In this document: piece by piece, positions 22,738-30,523 of the stretch
Layout of the letters: every line of letters begins with the position of its first letter
Position numbering within the stretch: the first letter of the stretch is position 1
From: Thermodesulfovibrionales bacterium
GTDB taxonomy: Bacteria; Nitrospirota; Thermodesulfovibrionia; Thermodesulfovibrionales; JdFR-86
NCBI GenBank assembly: GCA_030682405.1
Contig: JAUXOF010000046.1
Coordinates: 1 to 33,648 of the forward strand
Length of the DNA stretch: 33,648 nt
Reading direction: 5' to 3'
The notes under the pieces: model-generated
What the model saw: only the letters and a program-made list of their open reading frames with translations
Databases searched by the model: none
What the model was told of the DNA's origin: nothing
Made by a program: the position numbers and the translations under genes

Positions 22738-24408
22738 ATGGGTTTAGAGCGCGGCATGTTTAAGTTCACCCTCTTAAAGGGCATCCTGCTCGTGTCCCTA
22801 TCAGCGGTGATTGCGCTGCCCGCATATTTCTTTTTTTTCATGTCCCCCTCCGTCTCCCGCTTGATAGCAGAAACCGCAGAGGATGAGGCTGTGCGCATAG
22901 CAACCCACCTTGCGGGCATGCTGCTTGAGGAGTCTGAACTTAAAAGAGAGACGCTCCCTGCGGATTTTCCGCACCAAGTGGCAAAGATGAAGGGGGATTT
23001 CAACATCGTAAAGGTTAAGGTGTTTTCTCGAACAGGAGAGGTCGTCTATTCAACCGACAGGGAGGACATGGGGCACATAAACAGGGAAAGGTATTTCCAT
23101 GAGACCGTGGTCAAAGGCAACACCTACGCAAAGGTTGTAAAAAAAGATGCCTTGACGCTTGAAGGCCAGACGATGACCGTTGACGTCGTGGAGACTTATG
23201 TGCCTGTGATGAGAGGCGGAGCCTTTAGAGGGGCGTTTGAAATCTATATGGACATAACCGGGAAGAAGAAGAAACTTGCCCTGCTCATGTCGCGCTCCTA
23301 TGTGGTTTTGCTTATCGCCGTATTGGGTCTTCTGACCGCCGTGGGCATAGCCTCTGCGAGGGCCGCAATGACCATCGCGGGGCAAAAACAGGCAGAGGAC
23401 AAAATCCTAAGGCAGAGCATGGAGCTTAAGGAGATGAACGCCGAGCTTTCGGCCATCTACGAGGTCTCCTTGGCGGTAAGCCGCAAGATAGAAATGGACG
23501 AACTCCTTTCCGTCGTCTTAAACACCATCACAGGGTTTAAGTTGTTCAATGTGGAGCGCAAAGGCGGAATATTCTTTGTCGAGGGCGACAGGATGAGGCT
23601 CGTCTCCCATCTGGGGCACACGGAGGAGTTCCTCGGCCTGCACAAGGACATGAAGGTCGGGGACTGTCTCTGCGGCCTTGCCGCAATGACAGGGGACATA
23701 GTCATATCCAAGAATTCCGCAGAGGACGAAAGACACACAATCACCTATCCCCACATAACCCCTCACGGGCATATAGTCGTTCCCCTTAAAACTATGGACA
23801 GGGTCGTGGGCGTCCTGTACCTGTACCTTCCGGCAGGCTTTGATATTGGAGAGAGGAAGCTCAGGATGCTCTTTTCCCTCGGCAGCCAGATAGCAACGGC
23901 CATTGAGAACGCGCGGCTCTATGAAGATACAAAAACCCTGTCCCTTCATGACCCGCTTACAGGGCTTGCCAACAGGCGGCTTATGGAGATTAATATTGAA
24001 AAGAGCCTTGCCGTGTCAAAGAGATACGGAACCCCGCTTTCCGTCATCATGCTGGATATAGATTTTTTCAAAAAATACAACGACACATACGGCCACAGCT
24101 CAGGCGACAAGCTGCTGGCAGGCATTGCAGGCATAATTCTGGAGGCTGTGCGGAAGTCGGACTTTGCTGTCCGGTACGGAGGGGAGGAGTTTCTTATTCT
24201 CCTTCCCGGAACAGGCGCAGGAGAGGCGCAAATAGCCGCCCAGAGGATACGAACGTCGGTTGAGGAAAAAACAGAGGTCACGATAAGCCTCGGCGTCTCG
24301 TCCTACCGTGAAGGGATGAGCAGAGAGGACATTATCGGCAGGGCGGATAACGCCTTATACCTTGCCAAGCAAAAAGGCAGGAACAGGGTCGAGGTGTCCG
24401 AGGATTGA
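22738..24408 (+). CDS. membrane GAF-GGDEF diguanylate cyclase
   Basis: This 556-aa sensor has a first membrane helix (about 12-34), a periplasmic region to about 180 and a second helix (about 183-207). A GAF domain follows (about 235-395), then a GGDEF domain from DPLTGLANRR to the end. The active site is GGEEF (481-485), a functional variant. RKSD at 472-475, five residues upstream, is an intact inhibitory I-site for c-di-GMP feedback. It would convert two GTP into c-di-GMP in response to periplasmic and cytoplasmic signals. It is a single-gene unit with its own promoter. No EAL domain or obvious c-di-GMP receptor is in the window. The surface polysaccharide and FN3-RCC1 genes are conceivable outputs, but this is speculation. 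Confidence 0.93.
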   Translation: MGLERGMFKFTLLKGILLVSLSAVIALPAYFFFFMSPSVSRLIAETAEDEAVRIATHLAGMLLEESELKRETLPADFPHQVAKMKGDFNIVKVKVFSRTGEVVYSTDREDMGHINRERYFHETVVKGNTYAKVVKKDALTLEGQTMTVDVVETYVPVMRGGAFRGAFEIYMDITGKKKKLALLMSRSYVVLLIAVLGLLTAVGIASARAAMTIAGQKQAEDKILRQSMELKEMNAELSAIYEVSLAVSRKIEMDELLSVVLNTITGFKLFNVERKGGIFFVEGDRMRLVSHLGHTEEFLGLHKDMKVGDCLCGLAAMTGDIVISKNSAEDERHTITYPHITPHGHIVVPLKTMDRVVGVLYLYLPAGFDIGERKLRMLFSLGSQIATAIENARLYEDTKTLSLHDPLTGLANRRLMEINIEKSLAVSKRYGTPLSVIMLDIDFFKKYNDTYGHSSGDKLLAGIAGIILEAVRKSDFAVRYGGEEFLILLPGTGAGEAQIAAQRIRTSVEEKTEVTISLGVSSYREGMSREDIIGRADNALYLAKQKGRNRVEVSED

Positions 24409-24482
24409 CCGGAAAGCCTTCCTGCGCCGTCAATGCCCTTTGTCCTGAGGCGCTGAAATCAAACGAACTATTTGAAAGCCGA

Positions 24483-24511
24483 TTGAGAATTAAGCGGTAT
24501 TTTGGTATCCT
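24483..24511 (+). promoter_or_regulatory. sigma-70 type promoter of the activase gene
   Basis: TTGAGA (24483-24488), a 17-nt spacer and TATCCT (24506-24511), with TGG just before the -10, make a good extended promoter. The leader of about 30 nt carries GGAGG at 24536-24540, 7 nt before the ATG at 24548. Confidence 0.55.
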
Positions 24512-24547
24512 TTCTCTGTGGGGTCAGACGCATCCGGAGGTCAAAAA

Positions 24548-27500
24548 ATGAGATTCATCGGTCTTGATGCAGGCTCTGTCAGCGTCAAGGCCGTGGTGAT
24601 TGACGCAGGCGGCAGGAAGCTTGCGGACTTTTACAGGAAACACTCAGGGCATCCAATCGGGGTTGCCCTTGAGGTGCTCCGCGCGTGCGTTTCGCCTCCT
24701 CATGGTTCATCCGGAAGCGCGCACGGGTTTTCCCTCTCGGTCACAGGCTCTGCAGGCAGGCTCATAGCATCGTTATTGGGGCTTGAGCCTGTAAACGAGA
24801 TAGTGGCGCAGGCCTATGCCACAGGCAGGCTCCACCCGCGCATAAAGAGCGTCATAGAGCTCGGAGGCGAGGACTCCAAGCTCATACTGCTTGATAAGGG
24901 CGTGAAAGACTTCTCCATGAACTCGGTCTGCGCCGCAGGCACAGGCTCTTTTCTGGACCAGCAGGCAGAGAGGCTCAGGCTTTCGATAGAGGAGTTCGGC
25001 GAGATGGCCCTTAAGTCTAAAAAGCCGCCCCGCATAGCAGGAAGGTGCAGCGTCTTTGCAAAGTCAGACATGATACACCTTCAGCAGATAGCCACGCCCA
25101 TGGAGGACATAGTGGCAGGCCTTTGCTTTGCAGTGGCAAGGAACTTCAAGGGCACGGTATCAAGGGGCAGGCAGATGACCGAGCCGGTCTCTTTTCAGGG
25201 AGGGGTTGCCGCTAACAAGGGCATGGTGAGGGCATTTAAAGAGGTATTCGAGCTTAAGGAGCTTTTCGTGCCCGAGGATTTCGCCCTCATGGGCGCATGG
25301 GGCGCGGCGCTCAAGGCAATGGACAGGGGCTTAATCAATAGTTTTGACCTCAAGGCCATAGAGGAGTTTTTGGTGCGGGACAGCGCCAACGCCAAGGGCC
25401 ACAGGCCGCTTGCAGAGACAGGCGACGACTTCTTCGAGAGGCACGGGGCCGACACTGGCGTGCTTTACGCTCCTGCCGCCGGGGGAAAGACCCCTGCTTA
25501 CATGGGCATAGACATAGGCTCCATAAGCACAAACCTTGCGGTGACGGACGAAGACGGCAGGCTTCTTGCGAAAAGATACCTCATGACAGCAGGGAGGCCC
25601 ATAGAGGCCGTAAGGCAGGGACTTGACGAGATAGCCCAAGAGGTCGGCGGCACGACCGTCATAATGGGCGTGGGCGCCACAGGCTCGGGCAGGTACATGA
25701 TAGCGGATTTCGTGGGCGCGGATATCGTCAAGAACGAGATTACGGCTCAGGCGACAGCCGCCGCATTCATAAATAAAAACGTAGATACGATATTTGAGAT
25801 AGGCGGGCAGGACTCAAAATACATCTCCTTGCGCAACGGAGTGATAGTGGACTTTGAGATGAACAAGGCGTGCGCCGCAGGCACGGGATCCTTTCTTGAG
25901 GAGCAGGCGGAAAAACTCGGCATCTCCATAAAGGACGATTTCGCCGGGCACGCCTTTTCATCTTCAAACCCCCTGAGGCTCGGAGAAAGGTGCACGGTGT
26001 TCATGGAAAACTCCCTCATGGCCAACCTCCAGAGGGGCGCAGGCAAAGATGACCTCCTTTCAGGGCTTTCATACTCCATAGTGCAGAACTACATAAACAG
26101 GGTGGTTGCCGGAAAGCCCATCGGGGAAAACATATTCTTTCAGGGCGGCGTCGCCTTCAACAAGGCGGTTGTGGCCGCATTTGAAAAATACCTCGGTCGT
26201 CCGGTTACCGTGCCTCCGCACCACGATGTCACAGGCGCAATAGGAATGGCCTTGATTGCCATGAGGCACATGAAGGAAGGCAGGTCGCCTTCTACTTTCA
26301 AGGGGTTTTCGCTCGGAAAGAGGCAGTATTCCGTCAAGTCGTTTGAATGCAGGGGATGCCCGAACGTCTGCGAGATAAACAGGGTCAAGATAGAGGGTGA
26401 AGAGGGCAGTCTCCTTTACGGCGGCAGGTGCGAAAAATACGACATAAGAAGAAAAAGGGCTGACAACGGCCTTCCAGACCTCTTTGCGTTCAGGGAGGAG
26501 AGGCTGCGGGGTTGCACTGCCCCGGCAAAAGGGGTTACCAACCCCTCGGTAAAAGAAGGCGCTCACTCATCAAAAGGGGTTACCATAGGCCTGCCCGGCA
26601 TATTCTTTTTTCACGACCAACTGCCCTATTGGGTTACGCTCCTTGAGTCCCTCGGATTCAATGTGGAGGTCTCGCCTAATACAAACAGGGCGATTATAAG
26701 CAGGGGGCTTGAGAGCGTGCTTTCCGAGGCGTGCTTTCCTCAAAAGGTCGCCCACGGCCACATAGCCCACCTTATGGACAGCAATGTGGATGCCCTCTTT
26801 ATACCGAGCTTCGTGAACATGAACAAAGGCACGGATGAGTTTCCCAAGGGCGCGTCATGCCCGTACGCCCAGACCATGCCCTATGTCGCAAGGGTCGCAT
26901 TCAGCGGGATTAAGACCGTCACACCCGTAATAAACGAGGCATTGGGCAAGGGTTATATGGCCAAAGAGCTTATGCGGGCGTTTAAGCAATTCCGCATAGG
27001 CAGGCGGGAGGTCCAAAAGGCTATGGAGGCGGCTCAAAAGGCACAGGCTGAATTCGAGGCGTCCATAAGGGAAAAAGGCAGGGATGCGCTCTCAGGCTTG
27101 GCCGAGGGGCAGAGGGCAGTGGTCATAGTGGGCAGGGCGTATAATGCGTTTGAGCGGGGCATGAACCTTGAGATACCGGAGAAACTGGCGGCCCTCGGAG
27201 TGCTCTCCATACCCATGGATTTTCTGCCCCTTGAGGATATGCTGATAAGCAACGACTGGCCGAACATGTACTGGAGTTCCGGCCAGAGGATACTCAAGGC
27301 CGCAAGGTTCATTGCAGGCCACCCCAATCTCTATCCAATATACATAGGAAATTTCTCCTGCGGCCCGGACTCCTTCATACTTAAGTATTTCAAAAAGGAA
27401 CTCCGCGGCAAACCCTTCCTCCATATAGAGATAGACGAGCACAGCGCGGATGCCGGAGCAATAACAAGGTGCGAGGCGTTTTTAGACAGCATCGGGGGCG

Positions 27501-28756
27501 GCGCCCACTCGGCAATAAAGCCCGCAGCAGCAGCAAAAAAGAGGGCCGCATCATCCTCCATCCGTCAAAAAACAGTCTATATCCCCCGCATGTCAGACCA
27601 TGCGTTTGCCCTTCAGGCCGCATTCGAGCGCTCGGGCGTGCCTGCCTCCGTGCTGCCAGAGCCGGACAAGGAGACAACCGAACTGGGCATGAAGTACGTC
27701 TCAGGGAAGGAGTGCTACCCCTGCGCGGTTACCACAGGGGATATGCTCAGGAAGGTCTTTTCTTCTGATTTCAGGCCGGATGAATCGGCATTTTTCATGC
27801 CCTCAGGCACAGGCCCGTGCAGGTTCGGCCAGTATAACGTTTTCCACAGGCAGGTGCTTGAAGACATAGGGTTTGACAATGTCCCGATATTTGCGCCGAA
27901 TCAGGATATCGAGTTCTACAGGGACCTCGGAATGGCGGGCAAAAACTTCCCTGCGGATTCGTGGAAAGGCATAGTCGCCATAGAACTGCTCTATAAATGC
28001 CTGCACGAGACAAGGCCGTATGAGAGGCAAAACGGCTCTGCGGATGCGCTCTACGGAGAATATCTTAAGAGGCTTTATCTTTCCCTGAGAGACCATAACG
28101 GCAGTCTCATGCCCGATGATGTGCTCCGGGAGGCAGGAAGGGAATTTGAGGCCCTTCCGAGGCATAAGGAGAGGCGGCCGCTCATCGGGGTCGTGGGGGA
28201 GATATTCGTCAGGTCAAGCAGGTTCTCAAACGAGGACCTCATAAGGAAGATAGAGGCGCTGGGGGGCGAGGCATGGCTTGCCCCGGTGGAGGAGTGGGTC
28301 TATTACGTAAACCATACCGCCCGGCGCAGGGCATTGCTATATAAGGATTTCTCTGCTATGATTAACATCTCCCTTAAGATGTTCTTTCAAAAGAGGATAG
28401 AGCAAAGATATGCGGCTTGTTTTAGTGGCTTCCTTAAGACGGCCCATGAGCCTTCCACAAAGGAGATACTGAAGAAGGCGTCCCCTTATGTGCACGACTC
28501 ATTCGAGGGAGAGACCGTCCTCAGCATCGGCAAGTCGGTAGACCTTGCCGAAAAAGGGGCTGCGGGCATCATAAATGCAATGCCCTTCGGCTGCATGCCC
28601 GGCACTATCGTTACTGCCCTCATGAGGGGCATAAGCAGGCAGTACGGCATACCGGCCATAAACATCCCTTACGACGGGACGGAGTCCTCGACCGTCCTGA
28701 TACAGCTTGAGGCGTTTATGGAACAGGCGAAAACACGGATGGGCCGTAAAGATTAA
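24548..28756 (+). CDS. giant acyl-CoA dehydratase activase-like protein: two ASKHA domains plus dehydratase-like C-terminus
   Basis: This 1402-aa protein contains two BcrAD/BadFG-type ASKHA ATPase domains (about 1-257 and 316-577). Each has the motif set GLDAGS or GIDIGS, GGEDSK or GGQDSK, and CAAGTGSF, whose cysteine coordinates a bridging [4Fe-4S] cluster. A cysteine segment CRGCPNVC (near 600) and a DUF2229-type region follow (about 679-940, with CFPQK and FSCGPDS). A C-terminal part resembles the dehydratase D component, with GKECYPC near 1055 and PFGCMPG near 1330. Relatives use ATP to push single electrons to very low potential, for 2-hydroxyacyl-CoA dehydratases, benzoyl-CoA reductase or double-cubane cluster proteins. 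Here activator and acceptor halves are fused. The ATG at 24548 with GGAGG is preferred over a GTG at 24518. The substrate is unknown. Confidence 0.9.
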   Translation: MRFIGLDAGSVSVKAVVIDAGGRKLADFYRKHSGHPIGVALEVLRACVSPPHGSSGSAHGFSLSVTGSAGRLIASLLGLEPVNEIVAQAYATGRLHPRIKSVIELGGEDSKLILLDKGVKDFSMNSVCAAGTGSFLDQQAERLRLSIEEFGEMALKSKKPPRIAGRCSVFAKSDMIHLQQIATPMEDIVAGLCFAVARNFKGTVSRGRQMTEPVSFQGGVAANKGMVRAFKEVFELKELFVPEDFALMGAWGAALKAMDRGLINSFDLKAIEEFLVRDSANAKGHRPLAETGDDFFERHGADTGVLYAPAAGGKTPAYMGIDIGSISTNLAVTDEDGRLLAKRYLMTAGRPIEAVRQGLDEIAQEVGGTTVIMGVGATGSGRYMIADFVGADIVKNEITAQATAAAFINKNVDTIFEIGGQDSKYISLRNGVIVDFEMNKACAAGTGSFLEEQAEKLGISIKDDFAGHAFSSSNPLRLGERCTVFMENSLMANLQRGAGKDDLLSGLSYSIVQNYINRVVAGKPIGENIFFQGGVAFNKAVVAAFEKYLGRPVTVPPHHDVTGAIGMALIAMRHMKEGRSPSTFKGFSLGKRQYSVKSFECRGCPNVCEINRVKIEGEEGSLLYGGRCEKYDIRRKRADNGLPDLFAFREERLRGCTAPAKGVTNPSVKEGAHSSKGVTIGLPGIFFFHDQLPYWVTLLESLGFNVEVSPNTNRAIISRGLESVLSEACFPQKVAHGHIAHLMDSNVDALFIPSFVNMNKGTDEFPKGASCPYAQTMPYVARVAFSGIKTVTPVINEALGKGYMAKELMRAFKQFRIGRREVQKAMEAAQKAQAEFEASIREKGRDALSGLAEGQRAVVIVGRAYNAFERGMNLEIPEKLAALGVLSIPMDFLPLEDMLISNDWPNMYWSSGQRILKAARFIAGHPNLYPIYIGNFSCGPDSFILKYFKKELRGKPFLHIEIDEHSADAGAITRCEAFLDSIGGGAHSAIKPAAAAKKRAASSSIRQKTVYIPRMSDHAFALQAAFERSGVPASVLPEPDKETTELGMKYVSGKECYPCAVTTGDMLRKVFSSDFRPDESAFFMPSGTGPCRFGQYNVFHRQVLEDIGFDNVPIFAPNQDIEFYRDLGMAGKNFPADSWKGIVAIELLYKCLHETRPYERQNGSADALYGEYLKRLYLSLRDHNGSLMPDDVLREAGREFEALPRHKERRPLIGVVGEIFVRSSRFSNEDLIRKIEALGGEAWLAPVEEWVYYVNHTARRRALLYKDFSAMINISLKMFFQKRIEQRYAACFSGFLKTAHEPSTKEILKKASPYVHDSFEGETVLSIGKSVDLAEKGAAGIINAMPFGCMPGTIVTALMRGISRQYGIPAINIPYDGTESSTVLIQLEAFMEQAKTRMGRKD

Positions 28757-28775
28757 AAAAGATTAAAACAGGAAA

Positions 28776-28785
28776 AAGGAGGTGA
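28776..28785 (+). promoter_or_regulatory. full-length Shine-Dalgarno of the mS38-like gene
   Basis: AAGGAGGTGA is a ten-base perfect complement of the 16S rRNA 3' tail, 4 nt before the GTG at 28790. It is the strongest ribosome-binding site in the window and decides that this small frame is translated. Confidence 0.8.
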
Positions 28786-28789
28786 TTCA

Positions 28790-28885
28790 GTGGGCAGTGT
28801 CGTAAAGTGGCGCAAGAAAAAGATGAGCAAGCACAAGCACAGAAAACTCAGGAAGCAGACCAAGTTCCAGAGAAGAAATAAATAA
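28790..28885 (+). CDS. 31-aa AURKAIP1/COX24 (mS38-like) domain protein
   Basis: GTG at 28790 and TAA at 28883 enclose 31 residues beginning GSVVKWRKKKMSKHKHRK and ending in KFQRRNK. Fifteen residues are Lys or Arg. The W-R-K-K-K-M-x-K-H-K-x-x-K-L-R-K pattern is the AURKAIP1/COX24 (DUF1713) signature. That domain is known from the mitochondrial small-subunit ribosomal protein mS38 and occurs as very short stand-alone proteins in several bacterial phyla, so ribosome association is the natural inference. The gene lies 33 nt after the activase stop and has the perfect Shine-Dalgarno at 28776-28785. Co-transcription with the activase is possible but unrelated in function. It is easily missed because of its size and GTG start. 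Confidence 0.88.
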   Translation: MGSVVKWRKKKMSKHKHRKLRKQTKFQRRNK

Positions 28886-28923
28886 TGCCGGAGGCGATTA
28901 ACAATCCGGGAGGTAGGGGGCGG

Positions 28924-28951
28924 CGCAGACGTCCGGGGCAAAGCCCCTGCG
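28924..28951 (+). other. GC-rich stem-loop after the mS38-like gene
   Basis: GGGGC (28935-28939), loop AAA and GCCCC (28943-28947) form a stable hairpin. CGCAG (28924-28928) can alternatively pair with CTGCG (28947-28951). There is no T tract, so it is not a standard intrinsic terminator; it may stop or protect the transcript in the convergent gap. Confidence 0.35.
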
Positions 28952-28971
28952 AACAGGTCAAATGGTTTCGA

Positions 28972-29715
28972 TTAGTAAAACCTCGCGACCCTTATGCCTA
29001 AAAAGGGCATTTTATCCGCATAATCTCCGAACAGTACTTTTCTTACCTCTCCGCCTTTGTTTTTACTCCCGCTTGCATGTATAAGGTAGATGTCCCTGCC
29101 CTCCCTCTTTATTATACCGAGGTGGCCGACTATCTCGCCCACAACCCTTTTTTCAGGCTGCTTTATGAAAAATACTATGTCCCCGCTCATAAGGCCGTCA
29201 ACCAAGCCGGGGATTCCGGATTTCGGGATTATGGAGACCTTATCCCTCCCCCTTGAGCCTTCTATATCAACGGTCTTGCCTAATTCGCCTGTAATCTCCC
29301 TTCCCCACCTGCCGCTGTCTATCATGTCCTCTGCATACTGAAACCTCTCGTCATAGTTCATGACGCTGCCGTCCTCTGCGAGCCTTCCTTTTGTCGCAAA
29401 CCGCATGCCGAGAGCCGCACTTGCGGCATCCGAGGGCGTGTTTGTGAGGCCGAGTTCAGCCGCCCTGAAGGTAAGGTACATGCAGTCCGCCCTTTCGTCC
29501 GCAACTATCGCCCTCATGGTCACATATTCTCCGAGGGGGTCCGGGTCGTAGGGAACTCCTATGAATCTTTCCGCCCAGTAGGCGATGCGCTCGCCTACTG
29601 GCATGTCTTTTAAGCCTTTTTGCGCGGAGGCAATCTCGTTGCCGGAGAGCGGTAAGGCGGCTGAGGGGGATAATAACAAAAAACCAAAAAGGATTATCCG
29701 GATGAATTTAATCAC
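28972..29715 (-). CDS. DUF1460 (NlpC/P60-like) putative N-acetylmuramoyl-L-alanine amidase
   Basis: This 247-aa protein starts with a signal peptide (FIRIILFGFLLLSPSAALPL) and has the DUF1460 pattern. YWAERFIGVPYDPDPLGEY leads to the catalytic cysteine in ERADCMYLTF (about residue 78), and the catalytic histidine region VGHLGIIKREG is followed by YLIHASGSK. Characterised members are cysteine amidases cutting between MurNAc and L-Ala and are linked to peptidoglycan recycling. That matches the nagZ-nagA block upstream. The start is GTG at 29715, with TATAAT only 5 nt upstream and no ribosome-binding site. It diverges from the TPR gene at 29801. The periplasmic location is inferred from the signal peptide. 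The strict DCTTFVE version of the motif is not present, so specificity could differ. Confidence 0.8.
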   Translation of the reverse strand: MIKFIRIILFGFLLLSPSAALPLSGNEIASAQKGLKDMPVGERIAYWAERFIGVPYDPDPLGEYVTMRAIVADERADCMYLTFRAAELGLTNTPSDAASAALGMRFATKGRLAEDGSVMNYDERFQYAEDMIDSGRWGREITGELGKTVDIEGSRGRDKVSIIPKSGIPGLVDGLMSGDIVFFIKQPEKRVVGEIVGHLGIIKREGRDIYLIHASGSKNKGGEVRKVLFGDYADKMPFLGIRVARFY

Positions 29716-29720
29716 ATTTT

Positions 29721-29726
29721 ATTATA
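29721..29726 (-). promoter_or_regulatory. -10 box (TATAAT) 5 nt before DUF1460 GTG
   Basis: On the minus strand TATAAT is followed by AAAAT and the GTG start at 29715. No Shine-Dalgarno and no clear -35 are seen. It forms a back-to-back pair with the promoter at 29766-29795. Confidence 0.45.
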
Positions 29727-29765
29727 CACAACCCCTCAGTGGCACATCACATAGTCCCAATGCCC

Positions 29766-29795
29766 TTGACCGTGCAAGTCTTTTTCCTCTATACT
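29766..29795 (+). promoter_or_regulatory. sigma-70 promoter placed directly on the TPR gene start
   Basis: TTGACC (29766-29771), an 18-nt spacer and TATACT (29790-29795) make a strong promoter. Only TTCTC separates the -10 from the ATG at 29801, and the region has no purine-rich ribosome-binding site, so the mRNA should begin at or next to the ATG. Confidence 0.6.
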
Positions 29796-29800
29796 TTCTC

Positions 29801-30517
29801 ATGGACGAAAAGACAAAGGAAAACCTCAAGGAACTCTACGAGCACGGCAGGGAGCTCTACGAAAAAGGCAAGTATGCGGAGGCCGAATGGATGCTCAAGG
29901 AGGTCATAATGATTCGTCCGGATTATGCGGACGTCCTGAACAAGCTCGGAGTCATAGCCAATCTTGACGGCAGGTGTGAGGACGCGGTCAACTACTTAAC
30001 GAGGGCCCTGAAGCTCAACCCCCAGTACACGGAGGCGTCTCTGAATCTTGCGGTGACCTACAACGAGATGGGCGAGTTCGACAAGGCGCAGGATGTCTTT
30101 GTCAAGGCCTCCCAGATAGCCGCATCCTCGCCGATGAGGATAGACCCGTTTGTTGCGGGCAAGCTCGCAAACGAGCACTTCAGGCTCGGCAACACGTACT
30201 GCGATTTCTTCCTCTACGACGAGGCCATAGAGGAGTACAGAAAGGCCCTTAAGCTTAGGCCGACCCTTGCCGATGTCCACACGAAGTTGGGCATCGCCCT
30301 CAGGAGCAAAGAGCTATACGACGAGGCGGTTGAGCATTTTACAAAGGCCAAAGAGGCAAACCCCTATTACTGGCCCGCACGGGTGCAGTTAGGCCTGACA
30401 TACTACATGAAAGGCTTAAGCGGGCTTGCCTTCGAGGAATGGGAAGACGCCCTTAAGCAAAACCCCGACCTCAGCGAGGCAAAGTCCTTCCTCCATCTCC
30501 TTAAAAAGGACGAATAA
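29801..30517 (+). CDS. cytoplasmic tetratricopeptide-repeat protein
   Basis: This 238-aa protein is almost entirely TPR helices (for example LYEHGRELYEKGKYAEAEWM, ADVLNKLGVIANLDGRCEDA, ADVHTKLGIALRSKELYDEA), about six units, with no signal peptide. I place the start at the ATG at 29801, just after a strong promoter. The frame is open 216 nt further upstream, but that part runs antisense over the DUF1460 gene and is not protein-like. oppD follows 6 nt after the stop, so the three genes 29801-32430 form an operon. TPR proteins act as scaffolds. A role in organising an Opp-type transporter is conceivable but unproven. Confidence 0.85.
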   Translation: MDEKTKENLKELYEHGRELYEKGKYAEAEWMLKEVIMIRPDYADVLNKLGVIANLDGRCEDAVNYLTRALKLNPQYTEASLNLAVTYNEMGEFDKAQDVFVKASQIAASSPMRIDPFVAGKLANEHFRLGNTYCDFFLYDEAIEEYRKALKLRPTLADVHTKLGIALRSKELYDEAVEHFTKAKEANPYYWPARVQLGLTYYMKGLSGLAFEEWEDALKQNPDLSEAKSFLHLLKKDE

Positions 30518-30523
30518 CAGGCA

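Noticed and set aside
24518-24547. GTG start ten codons upstream for the activase
   Set aside because: GGAGG lies 7 nt before the ATG at 24548, where the ASKHA motif GLDAGS starts as in relatives; the extra residues are not family-like.
29585-29800. Upstream extension of the TPR protein over the DUF1460 gene
   Set aside because: It runs antisense over a real coding region and crosses two promoters; TPR sequence begins at the ATG at 29801.
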